The notes beneath the pieces are model-generated. The model was given only the letters and a program-made list of their open reading frames with translations. It was not told the origin of the DNA and did not search any database. This document shows, in pieces, positions 9,849 to 18,080 of a stretch of 64,000 nucleotides of DNA. Numbering within the stretch: position 1 is the stretch's first letter; every line of letters starts with the position of its first letter. Location: the NCBI RefSeq assembly GCF_900177715.1, contig NZ_FXWG01000001.1:807501-871500 (forward strand), written 5' to 3'. This DNA is from Altererythrobacter xiamenensis (GTDB lineage: Bacteria; Pseudomonadota; Alphaproteobacteria; Sphingomonadales; Sphingomonadaceae). The translations under genes were made by a program, and so were the position numbers.

Positions 9849-11588
9849 CTATTTCGGTGATGCTTCCACTCGGTCCAGAAAAGCCTGCACATCATTAGCG
9901 AACCGGAACGGCTCATCGAGAAATGGGAAATGCCCTGACCGTTCATAGGAAAGCAGATCGCCGGCAACAATTTTTGACACCAGCTCTTGCTGCGGCTCGA
10001 TCGCGGTCTGGTGGTCGAGCGCGCCATCGATGAAGAGCACCGGCATCGAGAGACGCTCGGCTGCCTCGAAACGGTAGCTCATCAATCCCTTGCTCCAAAG
10101 CGCATTGCCGAGTTCGCCGGTGTTCCCGAGACCGTCGATATTGTCCCACTCCTCGACCTGCCTAGCGACTGTGGGGTTCGGGAACATCGCTTGCTCGATC
10201 CAGTCTTTCCTTTGCTTATCGTCATAAGCTGCGAAGGGCTCACATTTCTGTGTGCCATCGACCATTGAGATGCTTCGCCGATACGCATCGGGATCTTCGC
10301 TCTCGAGCCGCTTGCAAAGCGCTTGGAGCGCTTCTGGCATGTCGGGTATCGCTCCCGTCAGGACTAGCCCTGCAACCCGGTCAGGCTGCTTGGCGGCGTA
10401 TTCAAGGGCAAGAACACTCCCGAAGCTGTGCCCGAGGAGAATGGCTTGGTCTGCACCAATCGTGTCCAAGAGTTCGTCCAGATCAGAAACCAAGATTGGA
10501 ATGGAGTAGAGGTCCGGATTGCTCGGCCGGTCTGAGCGTCCCGAGCCGCGCTGGTCGAAATAGACGACGGTGGTAAACTTCTCCAGCTCTGGGCCGATCG
10601 ACGCTTGAAAGGTCTGGCTGCCTTGGCCAGGCCCACCGTGAAGCAGCACGATGGGTGTGTCCGAAGGCTTACCGGCCACGCGATACCATTGGCTGACCGG
10701 CCCCGGAGAGGTCTCGATGCGCCCTCCGTGCGGGGACGCAGACACGTCCGTCGTCGTTGTTTGGCGGCGGCGATCAATCAGCCAGACGCGCTTTTCGGGA
10801 AAGTCTGTCACGATCATAAAGTGGCGCAGCAGACTTACGCCGACATTGGCAGGTACCTGGAGGTCCGAAGAAACGTGAGCACGCACGTCGTAAAAGGTGC
10901 GGCCGGCCAAGGTGACTTCTGGAACGATAACAACGGCGCGCAGCAACGAACCGCCGATGCCCCCTGCGGGTTCGAAGCCTACTGGCGAAAGGTCGAGGTC
11001 AGTCGCCAATTTCGATGAGATCAGCAAGCCTGAGCCGTTGCCTAGGTCAAAGTCCGCCCGCAACTGTCCAAGGGGGCCAAATTCTACAGGGATGGTCTCA
11101 ATGCCATGTGAAGGCGAGAGATCGAGCGCTTTTCCCAGAGGTTGCGTGTCTCGTTCCACCCAATCGATACGGCCTCCTTCGATATCGACCGCAATACGGC
11201 CAGCGTCGAAGATTTCCCTGCCAAGGACCATTGGCAAGGGAGCATTCAATAGGCGCGAGCCGACGTCCGAGAGATCCATTACCGCGGCCACCGGTATATT
11301 AACATTACGACCTAGAGCGTTCAAAGTGATGTTCTCCACGAGTGAAGCTCGTACTGTTTTGGCGCCTGTTCCTCGCGCCTCTACTTCAGTTCCGCCCGTT
11401 AGGCCGAGAGCGTCGCCCGTATTAGTATCGAAGATGGTCACTTCGGCACCGCTGTCTAAAAGGGCTTCCACCTCTTTTCCTTCGACAACGACGGTAACGA
11501 AAACGCGGTCGCCTCGAACTTCGAGGACTTCAGCGTGCAAGGGAACTGCGCCCAGTCCGACTAGGATGGTGAGAAGGTTTCGTATCAT
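9849..11588 (-). CDS. Fusion of retropepsin-like domains and alpha/beta hydrolase
   Basis: A 579-residue exported protein. After a signal peptide, an N-terminal retropepsin-like domain has an active-site LLDSGAEVTIFD (Asp near 45). A second, degenerate lobe reads DLGNGSG where DTG/DSG is expected (near residue 190). From about residue 300 an alpha/beta hydrolase begins, with the oxyanion motif HGGPGQ near 316, nucleophile GHSFGS near 388, an acid in DGALDHQT and a catalytic histidine in SGHFPFLDEP near 552. The hydrolase resembles prolyl iminopeptidases and related lipolytic hydrolases. Start 11588 opens the signal peptide; the frame extends to 11621. One stretch without stop codons covers both parts, so this is a true fusion. 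Confidence 0.8.
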   Translation of the reverse strand: MIRNLLTILVGLGAVPLHAEVLEVRGDRVFVTVVVEGKEVEALLDSGAEVTIFDTNTGDALGLTGGTEVEARGTGAKTVRASLVENITLNALGRNVNIPVAAVMDLSDVGSRLLNAPLPMVLGREIFDAGRIAVDIEGGRIDWVERDTQPLGKALDLSPSHGIETIPVEFGPLGQLRADFDLGNGSGLLISSKLATDLDLSPVGFEPAGGIGGSLLRAVVIVPEVTLAGRTFYDVRAHVSSDLQVPANVGVSLLRHFMIVTDFPEKRVWLIDRRRQTTTTDVSASPHGGRIETSPGPVSQWYRVAGKPSDTPIVLLHGGPGQGSQTFQASIGPELEKFTTVVYFDQRGSGRSDRPSNPDLYSIPILVSDLDELLDTIGADQAILLGHSFGSVLALEYAAKQPDRVAGLVLTGAIPDMPEALQALCKRLESEDPDAYRRSISMVDGTQKCEPFAAYDDKQRKDWIEQAMFPNPTVARQVEEWDNIDGLGNTGELGNALWSKGLMSYRFEAAERLSMPVLFIDGALDHQTAIEPQQELVSKIVAGDLLSYERSGHFPFLDEPFRFANDVQAFLDRVEASPK

Positions 11589-11773
11589 GTGCTCGACATA
11601 GTCGGAGTGTTGAGCCCGCACATAACCTGTCGATTAAAGGCGAGTTTGGTCCGACGAATGGAGCTTTATGAAGTGCGCGAAGGTAACTTCGCATCGATTC
11701 CGGAGGCTTTTGACACCGCCAAACATAGGATCGATCTCAGCCAGCCGGGTGGCCCCGAAAGTTCACATTCAAA

Positions 11774-11858
11774 GTCCGTAATCGGCTCGTTAGCCGAAAG
11801 TCTGCTCTTGGCACAGCGTTAGCTCGGTGAAACCGTCGTGAGATGGTAGAAAGCGGAC
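11774..11858 (+). repeat. Intergenic repeat family, full-length copy A
   Basis: It begins GTCCGTAATCGGCTCGTTAG and ends GGTAGAAAGCGGAC. The outer ends GTCCG and GCGGAC are inverted relative to each other. About 85 bp long; it lies between the hydrolase fusion gene and the Imm26-like gene. Confidence 0.7.
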
Positions 11859-11894
11859 ATTGCGATTACACGCTGGTTCGAGTTAGCCAAGGTC

Positions 11895-12386
11895 ATGCCA
11901 AGTAAGCGAATCAGACGACGCATCGGTGACATCCTGAAGATCGATTTAGGTGACGGGATACAGTCCTATGCTCAAGTAGCCGACGAGCCACTTGTGGTCT
12001 TCTTCGGCGGTTTCTTCACCGAAGCGCTGCCGCCGGAGCAGGCAATCGACCTACCAGTGTGGTTCCGTATCTGGGTTCATAACGACGCTATCAAGAAAGG
12101 CCGTTGGCATGTGCTCGGTAACGCGCCGCTGGCTGCTGAAAACGCAGCGGAGCCATACTTCTACAAGCAGGATGCAATCACCGGAGCACTATCGGTCCAC
12201 CACTCAGCGTTCGCGAATACCGGATGGGAACGACCCGCATCATTGATTGAATGCGATGGACTTGAGTGCGCCGCTATATGGGACGCGGAGCACGTAGAAG
12301 AACGGCTCCGGGATTCCTACGCGGGGCGTCCGAATCAATGGCTTGAGAGCCTGAGGATTGACAAGAACGCCCTCCCGAAAGCGTGA
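11895..12386 (+). CDS. Imm26-family immunity protein (orphan)
   Basis: A 163-residue soluble protein. The opening RRIGDILKIDLGDGIQSYAQV and the later LECAAIWDAEHVEERLRD match what I know of the Imm26 family, which protects cells against toxins of polymorphic (contact-dependent or secreted) toxin systems. No toxin gene is visible next to it; neighbours are the hydrolase fusion and the GGDEF/EAL gene. It sits between two copies of the intergenic repeat. Orphan immunity genes are common as acquired defence against competitors. The family call is from memory of the pattern, not from a search. Confidence 0.65.
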   Translation: MPSKRIRRRIGDILKIDLGDGIQSYAQVADEPLVVFFGGFFTEALPPEQAIDLPVWFRIWVHNDAIKKGRWHVLGNAPLAAENAAEPYFYKQDAITGALSVHHSAFANTGWERPASLIECDGLECAAIWDAEHVEERLRDSYAGRPNQWLESLRIDKNALPKA

Positions 12387-12396
12387 TACAGCTAGA

Positions 12397-12482
12397 GTCC
12401 GTAATCGGGTCGTTAGGAGCCGGTCCGCTGCTGGCACATCACTGACCCGGTGCAAGCGGCTCCTGATGGGTGGAAAGCGGAC
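12397..12482 (+). repeat. Intergenic repeat family, full-length copy B
   Basis: It begins GTCCGTAATCGGGTCGTTAG and ends GGGTGGAAAGCGGAC, and is about 86 bp long. It shares the same ends as copy A and lies just after the Imm26-like gene. Confidence 0.75.
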
Positions 12483-12613
12483 CTAGCGAGACTTGTTGAG
12501 TGGGAAAGCTGCTAGTCCGATTCTAGGCTCGGTGCCGTAGCTAAAATCCGGTAACCACTCTTCAACTAACCTCAGTTAGAAAGGGGAGCGATTGTCAGGG
12601 TTGAGGGGCGGAC

Positions 12614-14797
12614 ATGTCTTTTGAGAACTTCCATAAGACATTCTCCAGCATCCTCAAAAACGAGACTACTCAAGGTGTAACGCCGACAATCTCTGATTTC
12701 TCGGTTCTGCGGGAAATTGAGCAGGTGGGCGTCGGGTGCTTTTGGGCGACTGATAGCCAAGGTAAACTAATCTATCTTTCTGAGAACGCGAAAAGCGCCT
12801 TCGAGGAGGAAGGTTGCCAAATCATCGGTCGTCCGATGCTCGAGTTCTTCCAGGAGGCAGGCTGCCACGGTGCGCAGTCTGGCAGCCGCAGTTTGGCTTT
12901 TCGCATTCAATCGCGATCTAGTCTGGCCAATCTCACTGTTAAGATTAATTCTCGGCCAGACCAACCGGAGTGCCGTGCGCGATATTGGCGCATTTGTGGC
13001 GCACCGCTCTTTGACGATGAAGGCCACTTCAAGGGCTATCGAGGCAACGCGGCGGACACAACGGGCGAGTTTCACCATCAACGCGAAGTTACAAAGCAGT
13101 CCCAGTTCGACGAGCTCACCGGCCTCTCCAACCGCCGCCGTTTGAACGAGAAGCTCTCTGGTATTTTGGAGTCGTCGAGAGGACGCTGCTGCGCCCTTAT
13201 GATGCTCGATCTGGATCGGTTCAAGCAAGTCAATGATACGATGGGGCATCCGGCGGGAGATGAATTGCTCCAACAGGTTGGAGATCGTCTCAGGGTTTTG
13301 ATCAAGAACCGGGGCGAAGTTGGAAGATTGGGCGGCGATGAGTTTCAAATTTTGCTGCCGGATCTCGATGACCGCGGCGAACTCAGCGAATTGGCCGATC
13401 GCGTCATCCAAATGCTTTCTCAGCCTTACTCGATCAACGGTAGGCGAGCCATTATCGGAACCTCGGTTGGCATAGCTATCGCCCCATTTGATGGAATTAC
13501 GGCAGCTGAATTGATCAGCTCCGCGGACATGGCGCTATACCGCGCAAAAGAAGACGGTCGCGGCGTGTCACGCTTCTATACTGCTGAACTCCGAAATGCA
13601 GCGAATCTCGGTGTGCGGCTCGAGGAAGATCTAAGAGATGCGATTGATAAAGGCGAGTTGAGCCTCGCCTACCAACCACTCGTCGATCCGACAGATAACC
13701 GCGTGAAGTGCTTCGAAGCGCTTATGCGCTGGGAGCACCCGCATGAGGGCACGATCTCGCCTGGGGTCTTCATTCCTATTGCCGAGAAGAGCGAGTTGAT
13801 ACTGATCCTCGGCGAATGGGCATTGAGACAAGCATGTAGGGACGCGGCACAATGGCCAGACCACATTCACGTTGCTGTAAACGTCTCGGCGAGGCAGTTT
13901 ATGCAAGCCGATATGCCCAAGCTGGTCTCATCTGCGCTTCGGAGCAGTAGCCTTGCGGCTTCTCGGCTGGAGCTCGAGGTTACCGAGAGTGTGTTTGTCG
14001 GCGGTGTCGAGGCCGTCGACCAGACCTTTGATAGACTAGATCGGTTAGGTGTTCGTCTCGCGATGGACGATTTCGGGACCGGATACTCGTCCCTCGGCTA
14101 CCTTAAGCGAGCACCCTTCAAGAAGATCAAGATTGACCAGAGTTTCGTTCAAGGATGCACCGAGAGTGGAGATACCAATCCCGCGATCATCAGTGCAGTC
14201 GTTGCTCTTGCAAAAGCACTCGGCATGCAGACCGTGGCAGAGGGTGTGGAGGCTATGGACGAGCTAGCTCTCGTCAGGGAACGGGGAGCTGATCTGATCC
14301 AAGGGTATATCTACTCCCCACCCCTCACTCAGGACCAGATCCTGACAAAGTTTGCAGACGGCGATTGGATACTCAAGGCTGATGGCCCCCCTCGCTATCG
14401 AGCCGATAGAATGACGCTCTACCGCAAGGCGGGGCTCATTCATGAGGACCACTACTATGAGGTGATGCTACGCAACTTGTCGAAAACTGGCGCGCGCATC
14501 GAAGGTTTGAGAGGTGTTCCCATCGGCACGGACGTTGTGCTGGACCTTGGCGCAGGGCAACTCGTTGTAAGCAAGGTCATTCACACGACGGATCGAAGTC
14601 AGGGTCTGCGGTTCGAGACCTCACTTATAAGCGATGGATACAGCGGTCTTATGGCACGACACCGTGTGTCGCCCTACCTCTTGGCGGAAGCTGGAATGCC
14701 ATTGGCCGCCTTGGGACAGGGAAACACCTACCCGGTCGCAAAAACGCAAGGGCCAATGCGCCCTCCAAAGTTTGTCCAGTTGGACTTGGCACACTAG
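12614..14797 (+). CDS. PAS-GGDEF-EAL-PilZ cyclic-di-GMP protein
   Basis: A 727-residue cytoplasmic signalling protein that makes or breaks cyclic di-GMP. A PAS-like sensor domain (about 35-155) comes first. A diguanylate cyclase domain with an intact GGDEF motif (residues 240-244) follows. I see no canonical RxxD inhibitory site upstream of it. The phosphodiesterase domain has EAL at 368-370 and the DDFGTGYSS motif. A C-terminal domain from about 595 carries NLSKTGARIEG, which fits a PilZ-type c-di-GMP receptor. No membrane helix is present. Both catalytic domains look intact, so the net activity cannot be predicted. The PilZ tail might give product feedback. Confidence 0.9.
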   Translation: MSFENFHKTFSSILKNETTQGVTPTISDFSVLREIEQVGVGCFWATDSQGKLIYLSENAKSAFEEEGCQIIGRPMLEFFQEAGCHGAQSGSRSLAFRIQSRSSLANLTVKINSRPDQPECRARYWRICGAPLFDDEGHFKGYRGNAADTTGEFHHQREVTKQSQFDELTGLSNRRRLNEKLSGILESSRGRCCALMMLDLDRFKQVNDTMGHPAGDELLQQVGDRLRVLIKNRGEVGRLGGDEFQILLPDLDDRGELSELADRVIQMLSQPYSINGRRAIIGTSVGIAIAPFDGITAAELISSADMALYRAKEDGRGVSRFYTAELRNAANLGVRLEEDLRDAIDKGELSLAYQPLVDPTDNRVKCFEALMRWEHPHEGTISPGVFIPIAEKSELILILGEWALRQACRDAAQWPDHIHVAVNVSARQFMQADMPKLVSSALRSSSLAASRLELEVTESVFVGGVEAVDQTFDRLDRLGVRLAMDDFGTGYSSLGYLKRAPFKKIKIDQSFVQGCTESGDTNPAIISAVVALAKALGMQTVAEGVEAMDELALVRERGADLIQGYIYSPPLTQDQILTKFADGDWILKADGPPRYRADRMTLYRKAGLIHEDHYYEVMLRNLSKTGARIEGLRGVPIGTDVVLDLGAGQLVVSKVIHTTDRSQGLRFETSLISDGYSGLMARHRVSPYLLAEAGMPLAALGQGNTYPVAKTQGPMRPPKFVQLDLAH

Positions 14798-14819
14798 GGG
14801 GCGACTGCCTGTCCCCTAG
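14794..14819. terminator. Hairpin at the end of the GGDEF/EAL gene
   Basis: A perfect 7-bp stem (CTAGGGG / CCCCTAG) with a 12-base loop starts inside the stop codon region. There is no T-run behind it, so it is a weak candidate for a transcription terminator. Confidence 0.3.
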
Positions 14820-14873
14820 CAGGCCGCTCGCGCTCCAGAGACTGCACCGATCCCGCTTTTGGGGAATCCCCCT

Positions 14874-14892
14874 CTGATCAGTAGCTGATCAG
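14874..14892. repeat. Twin CTGATCAG palindromes
   Basis: Two copies of the 8-bp palindrome CTGATCAG stand 3 bp apart in the gap between the convergent GGDEF/EAL and PilZ genes. The function is unknown. The rest of the 254-bp gap (14798-15051) shows no gene. Confidence 0.4.
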
Positions 14893-15051
14893 GCAATTCA
14901 CGCTGTTCCTAAAGCAATAAGCTAAGTTGGGGTTCTTAGGCTGAGCTAAGCTTCGAGAGCGACAGGCGTCGAGAGACAAGCAGCCCTGTGCTCCCGAGAG
15001 CGGAGCGGAACTATCAAAGCAAGTTCAACGAATGTCGGTTATCCAAGCCAC

Positions 15052-15327
15052 TTACAGAGCTATGCGATCAATCAATTGCTCTGGGATCGGTTTACTAAAT
15101 TTCACGCCGCATCGTTCTTTGTTTTTCCAAGCGATTTGACCGGCTGCTTCCTCTCCATCTGGTAGGCGGATGAGGATTGTCGCACCGATCTGTGCGAGCT
15201 CGCTCGATGTTCGGATTTTGCAACCCGTGGTCGAAATGTCCAATATCGCAACCTCCGCATTGGAAGCGGGTATTCGAGCAGCGGTCACAAACCTAGACGC
15301 AAACCTGTCGCCTTGCCGAAGTTCCAT
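15052..15327 (-). CDS. PilZ domain protein
   Basis: A 91-residue stand-alone PilZ domain, a cyclic-di-GMP receptor. The arginine-rich opening (RQGDRFASRF) and the DISTTGCKI motif correspond to the RxxxR and (D/N)xSxxG ligand-binding elements, and the conserved end is GVKFSKP. The RxxxR spacing looks imperfect, so binding should be tested. It lies between the PAS-GGDEF-EAL-PilZ gene and the first LuxR-type regulator, on the same strand as the latter. This places a c-di-GMP effector beside the adhesin-like locus. Confidence 0.8.
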   Translation of the reverse strand: MELRQGDRFASRFVTAARIPASNAEVAILDISTTGCKIRTSSELAQIGATILIRLPDGEEAAGQIAWKNKERCGVKFSKPIPEQLIDRIAL

Positions 15328-15414
15328 TGGATTCTCCTATCCAAGTGCGAAAACTAACATAAGATAGGAAACGGATGGTTAATTCGACCCTTTCAAAGTG
15401 AGCTACCAGAGAAT

Positions 15415-15535
15415 GTCCAGATACGGGTCGTTAGCCGACCAGCCGCTCTTGGCCGATATGTGAGGATAGCCGACTGTCGGCTTTCAGGCTGGCCATCAGG
15501 AGCGATCGATGGCTGTTTGTGGGTGGAACGCGGAC
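15415..15535 (+). repeat. Intergenic repeat family, longer copy C
   Basis: It begins with GTCC, then ACGGGTCGTTAGCCGA, and ends GGGTGGAACGCGGAC. At about 121 bp it is longer than copies A and B because of extra bases in the middle. It fills most of the gap between the PilZ gene and the LuxR-type gene. Confidence 0.65.
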
Positions 15536-15550
15536 ACTGGTAATTTTCCG

Positions 15551-16627
15551 CTACTTCACCCTTGGCAAGCTTGCTACGAGTTGTGCCAACTGGCTTGCTT
15601 TATTGACCCCAGTCTTTTGGTAGATGTGCTGTATATGGGAACGTACTGTCGCTATTGATATCCCATGTTGCTCGGAAATTTCGCCTGCAGAAAGGCCTTG
15701 GCTCACTGCCATAAGGATTGGCAACTCAGCCTGAGTCAGCCCGTAAATTTGTTGCATAGCTTGAGGCGCGGACGCCGCCGGTTTGCAACGATCGATCCAA
15801 ACCAGAACCAGAGTCTTGCCCTCGAAAGTTTTGGGCGCGAGAGTGAAGCGCCAAGCTAAGCCGGACTTGTCCCTCGCAAGAAACGACATCTTGCCTGCTA
15901 GCCTGTTATAATTGGTATCGCTTAGTGCGCGAGCGAACCTCTGGTCATCCTGAATTCGGTGAAGGTAGAGCTTACCTTCGGAGGTCTGCAGTAGATCATG
16001 CTGTTGCAGCAGAGCCTCAGCAGCCATGTTGGCAAACGAAATGCGTCGATCAGGCGAGAGCACCAAATATGCGTCTTCCAGGCAATCAACTGCCGCAAGG
16101 GCTCCAACAGAAGCGGTCGTTGCCTCAGCAAGTTTTTTACGAAGAACCGCTACACGGGTAATATGGGGGCGAAGTGACTCCAGCTTTGACCGCTGTTCTT
16201 CTGTAAAATCCTGATCGGATCTGGCGCGATGCAGGCCCATAACCACCAATCCGCCGTCAGGTGTCTCAGAACCGAAGCCCAAACAATGGGCTGAGTCATC
16301 TCCGAACCGGCGTATGAACTCGTTATAGAAAAACGACTTACAGAAATCCGCAGTCTCTATGAATTCTGAGTGCAAGTTTGCTCTTCCAACACCCGCTTGC
16401 AGCATGGTCTTGGCCCACAAATCGTGAACGTGCAGACCATTTTCACGGTAAAACTGGTCCATCTCTTTTTGGAAGTAGTGGTGCCTCATTAGTTCGAGAT
16501 CGAAGTTTTTCGAAAAAATCTGAAAGGTGCACGAACGCGATCCAACTGTTTCAGAAACAATATAGGGAAGCATTTCGAACACTTCCTCGTCGTCTAGCGC
16601 CTCGTAGATCCTGCCAATGATATCCAT
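15551..16627 (-). CDS. LuxR-type transcriptional regulator, paralogue 1
   Basis: A 358-residue regulator. The last 65 residues are a LuxR/GerE helix-turn-helix (LTQAELPILMAVSQG then ATVRSHIQHIYQKTG). The middle (about 175-280) resembles a PAS-like sensor (DAYLVLSPDRRISFAN), and the first 160 residues are a separate, unrecognised domain that is not the classical acyl-homoserine-lactone fold. It is paralogous over its whole length to the protein at 25243-26334. In particular the helix-turn-helix parts are almost identical, so both should bind the same DNA. Its upstream region carries one copy of the TCATCAG-N2-CTGATGA palindrome (16721), which suggests autoregulation. Composition is low in GC. 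Confidence 0.85.
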   Translation of the reverse strand: MDIIGRIYEALDDEEVFEMLPYIVSETVGSRSCTFQIFSKNFDLELMRHHYFQKEMDQFYRENGLHVHDLWAKTMLQAGVGRANLHSEFIETADFCKSFFYNEFIRRFGDDSAHCLGFGSETPDGGLVVMGLHRARSDQDFTEEQRSKLESLRPHITRVAVLRKKLAEATTASVGALAAVDCLEDAYLVLSPDRRISFANMAAEALLQQHDLLQTSEGKLYLHRIQDDQRFARALSDTNYNRLAGKMSFLARDKSGLAWRFTLAPKTFEGKTLVLVWIDRCKPAASAPQAMQQIYGLTQAELPILMAVSQGLSAGEISEQHGISIATVRSHIQHIYQKTGVNKASQLAQLVASLPRVK

Positions 16628-16720
16628 TGCGCTTCCCCGCCCAATATCAACCGCGAGCCCGTACTATTATTGGCGACCTGTCAAGGGTTAGGAAATTAGC
16701 CTAAGCTAGTTCGTCCAGCA

Positions 16721-16736
16721 TCATCAGAACAGATGA
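16721..16736. promoter_or_regulatory. Palindrome site 1, candidate LuxR-type operator
   Basis: TCATCAGAACAGATGA differs by one base from the 7+2+7 inverted repeat seen at sites 2 and 3. It lies in the divergent gap between the regulator gene (start 16627, minus) and the 51-residue ORF (start 16803, plus), about 94 and 67 bp from the two starts. Confidence 0.55.
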
Positions 16737-16802
16737 TAACAGGAATGGCAAGTTAGCTGAGCTTGGTTCGGCAAGCTTACTTCAAAGTGGAGAGGGGCAC
16801 AC

Positions 16803-16958
16803 ATGAACTTGCCCCAAACATACACTGCCCTGCTGTTACATGCAGCCGTATTTAGCACCGCCCTTGCTGCACTGCTCGCGGATCACAGGCAAATGACACA
16901 ATTTGCATCGTCAATGATCATCAGAACTGATGATGCGCTGCAAGATGCACCGTATTAA
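16803..16958 (+). CDS. Small hydrophobic ORF, 51 residues
   Basis: An unlisted short ORF that starts ATG at 16803, has GGAGAGG about 8 bases upstream, and ends TAA at 16956-16958. The product begins MNLPQTYTALLLHAAVFSTA; a hydrophobic run spans about residues 9-26 and the rest is polar and acidic. It could be a small membrane protein or a secreted peptide precursor. I do not recognise a family. Palindrome site 2 lies inside its coding sequence near the 3' end. The strong ribosome site and the place between the regulator and the outer-membrane protein gene support it; the small size means it could still be chance. Confidence 0.5.
   Translation: MNLPQTYTALLLHAAVFSTALAALLADHRQMTQFASSMIIRTDDALQDAPY
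16918..16933. promoter_or_regulatory. Palindrome site 2, candidate LuxR-type operator
   Basis: TCATCAGAACTGATGA has perfect 7-bp arms, or 8 bp counting the flanking A and T. It lies 159 bp upstream of the outer-membrane barrel gene (start 17092) and within the end of the 51-residue ORF. Confidence 0.55.
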
Positions 16959-17091
16959 ATGCGCAGTATGGAAGTGATGATCTAAGCTCGAAACGCGCGT
17001 TCAGAAGAAAAAACAAGGCAGTTGAGGCAATCCTGAGGCCAGCCATCGCTTACCTAGTTGAAGTCACGATTGAAAACGACGGGAGGCAAAT

Positions 17092-17685
17092 ATGAAATAT
17101 TGTATTGGAGCTATCATCATCAGCGTAACTATCGCTAGTCCGGCACTGGCCGAGGGGCGCGCAGAACTCCGAATAGGTCTTGATGACCTCTCAGTGGACG
17201 ATAGTGAGACTACCATTAGCGGAAGCGGTCTATCTTACGGGGCAGAAGTTGGTTACGACTTCCAAATTGCCGATAAGATTTTTCTCGGCCCGTATGCGTC
17301 CTTTGATCTTTCGAACTTCGACAAGGGGACCGACGAAAATGATCCTGAGAACGATTTCATAACTTTCAAGCATGGCTTATCGGTCGGAGCGCGGATCGGT
17401 GCCGATGTTGGAGGTGCCCTCGTCTTTGCAAAGGCAGGCTATTCAAACGGAACGCTGCGCGTGGTGAACGACGACTCCGGTGTGTTTGACGAAGAGTTCG
17501 GATTTGATGGGATTCAAGTCGGCGGCGGAATCGAACTAGATATAACTCAGCGGCTTTATATTAAGGCAGAGGCTGACTACTCCATGTACAGCCGTGATCG
17601 TTTCGATACCGTGAGTGTCACTGAGGAAAACGAAGTTGAGATTGATCGCCTACAAGTACTGGCTGGCGTTGGATTGAGAATATAG
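17092..17685 (+). CDS. Small outer-membrane beta-barrel protein
   Basis: A 197-residue protein with a clear signal peptide (cleavage after SPALA) and alternating amphipathic strands rich in Gly and aromatic residues. It ends in VLAGVGLRI, the form expected of an 8-stranded porin/OmpA-like barrel. Several acidic loop segments (for example DENDPEND) could bind calcium or give a negative surface. Start 17092 follows GGGAGG. It is transcribed toward the giant RTX gene and lies 3' of palindrome site 2. The function is unknown; a surface anchor or adhesion role is possible given the neighbours. Confidence 0.75.
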   Translation: MKYCIGAIIISVTIASPALAEGRAELRIGLDDLSVDDSETTISGSGLSYGAEVGYDFQIADKIFLGPYASFDLSNFDKGTDENDPENDFITFKHGLSVGARIGADVGGALVFAKAGYSNGTLRVVNDDSGVFDEEFGFDGIQVGGGIELDITQRLYIKAEADYSMYSRDRFDTVSVTEENEVEIDRLQVLAGVGLRI

Positions 17686-17848
17686 ATTTTCGTTAACAAA
17701 GCCGAACGCGTCCATCCTAGGGTGAGATGTCTAAGGTTCGAAGCGTCACTCAACCGTGCCAGCCAGGACAGTGCTCACGATGCAAGCCTTGCCTCCGCAA
17801 GGCCGTCACCGATCGGCCGGGAAAGCGCTTGAGCGAGGGAAACAAATA

Positions 17849-17890
17849 GCCCCTGCTGCTCTCGGCTCTGAGCCTAGAGAAAGCGGGGGC
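17849..17890. terminator. Strong hairpin between convergent genes
   Basis: A 9-bp stem (GCCCCTGCT with AGCGGGGGC, one G-T pair) encloses a smaller inner stem (GGCT / AGCC). It is followed on the plus strand by ATTTGTTT and on the minus strand by TATTTGTTT. This fits a two-way terminator for the barrel gene and the giant gene. The rest of the 395-bp gap (17686-18080) also has a 7-bp hairpin at 17786-17803 (GCCTTGC / GCAAGGC); I see no convincing gene there. Confidence 0.45.
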
Positions 17891-18080
17891 ACTAAATTTG
17901 TTTGGGGGGCGAAACCACTAGCTCTAATCGCAGCGCCAGCGAGAAATCATCCCTGAGACACTCTATGGGAGCTCTCGTCAAAATTGTTCATACGCCGATA
18001 CCAAGCTTGCGCGAGACAGTGGGCCGCTTAGCAGAAGCCTTCAAGCTATTCAGCCAGCATCGTTCTTGGGACTTTAATTG

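Noticed and set aside
11589..11822. A 77-codon plus-strand frame overlapping the start of the hydrolase fusion
   Set aside because: It runs into the intergenic repeat, has no ribosome site and no protein-like pattern.
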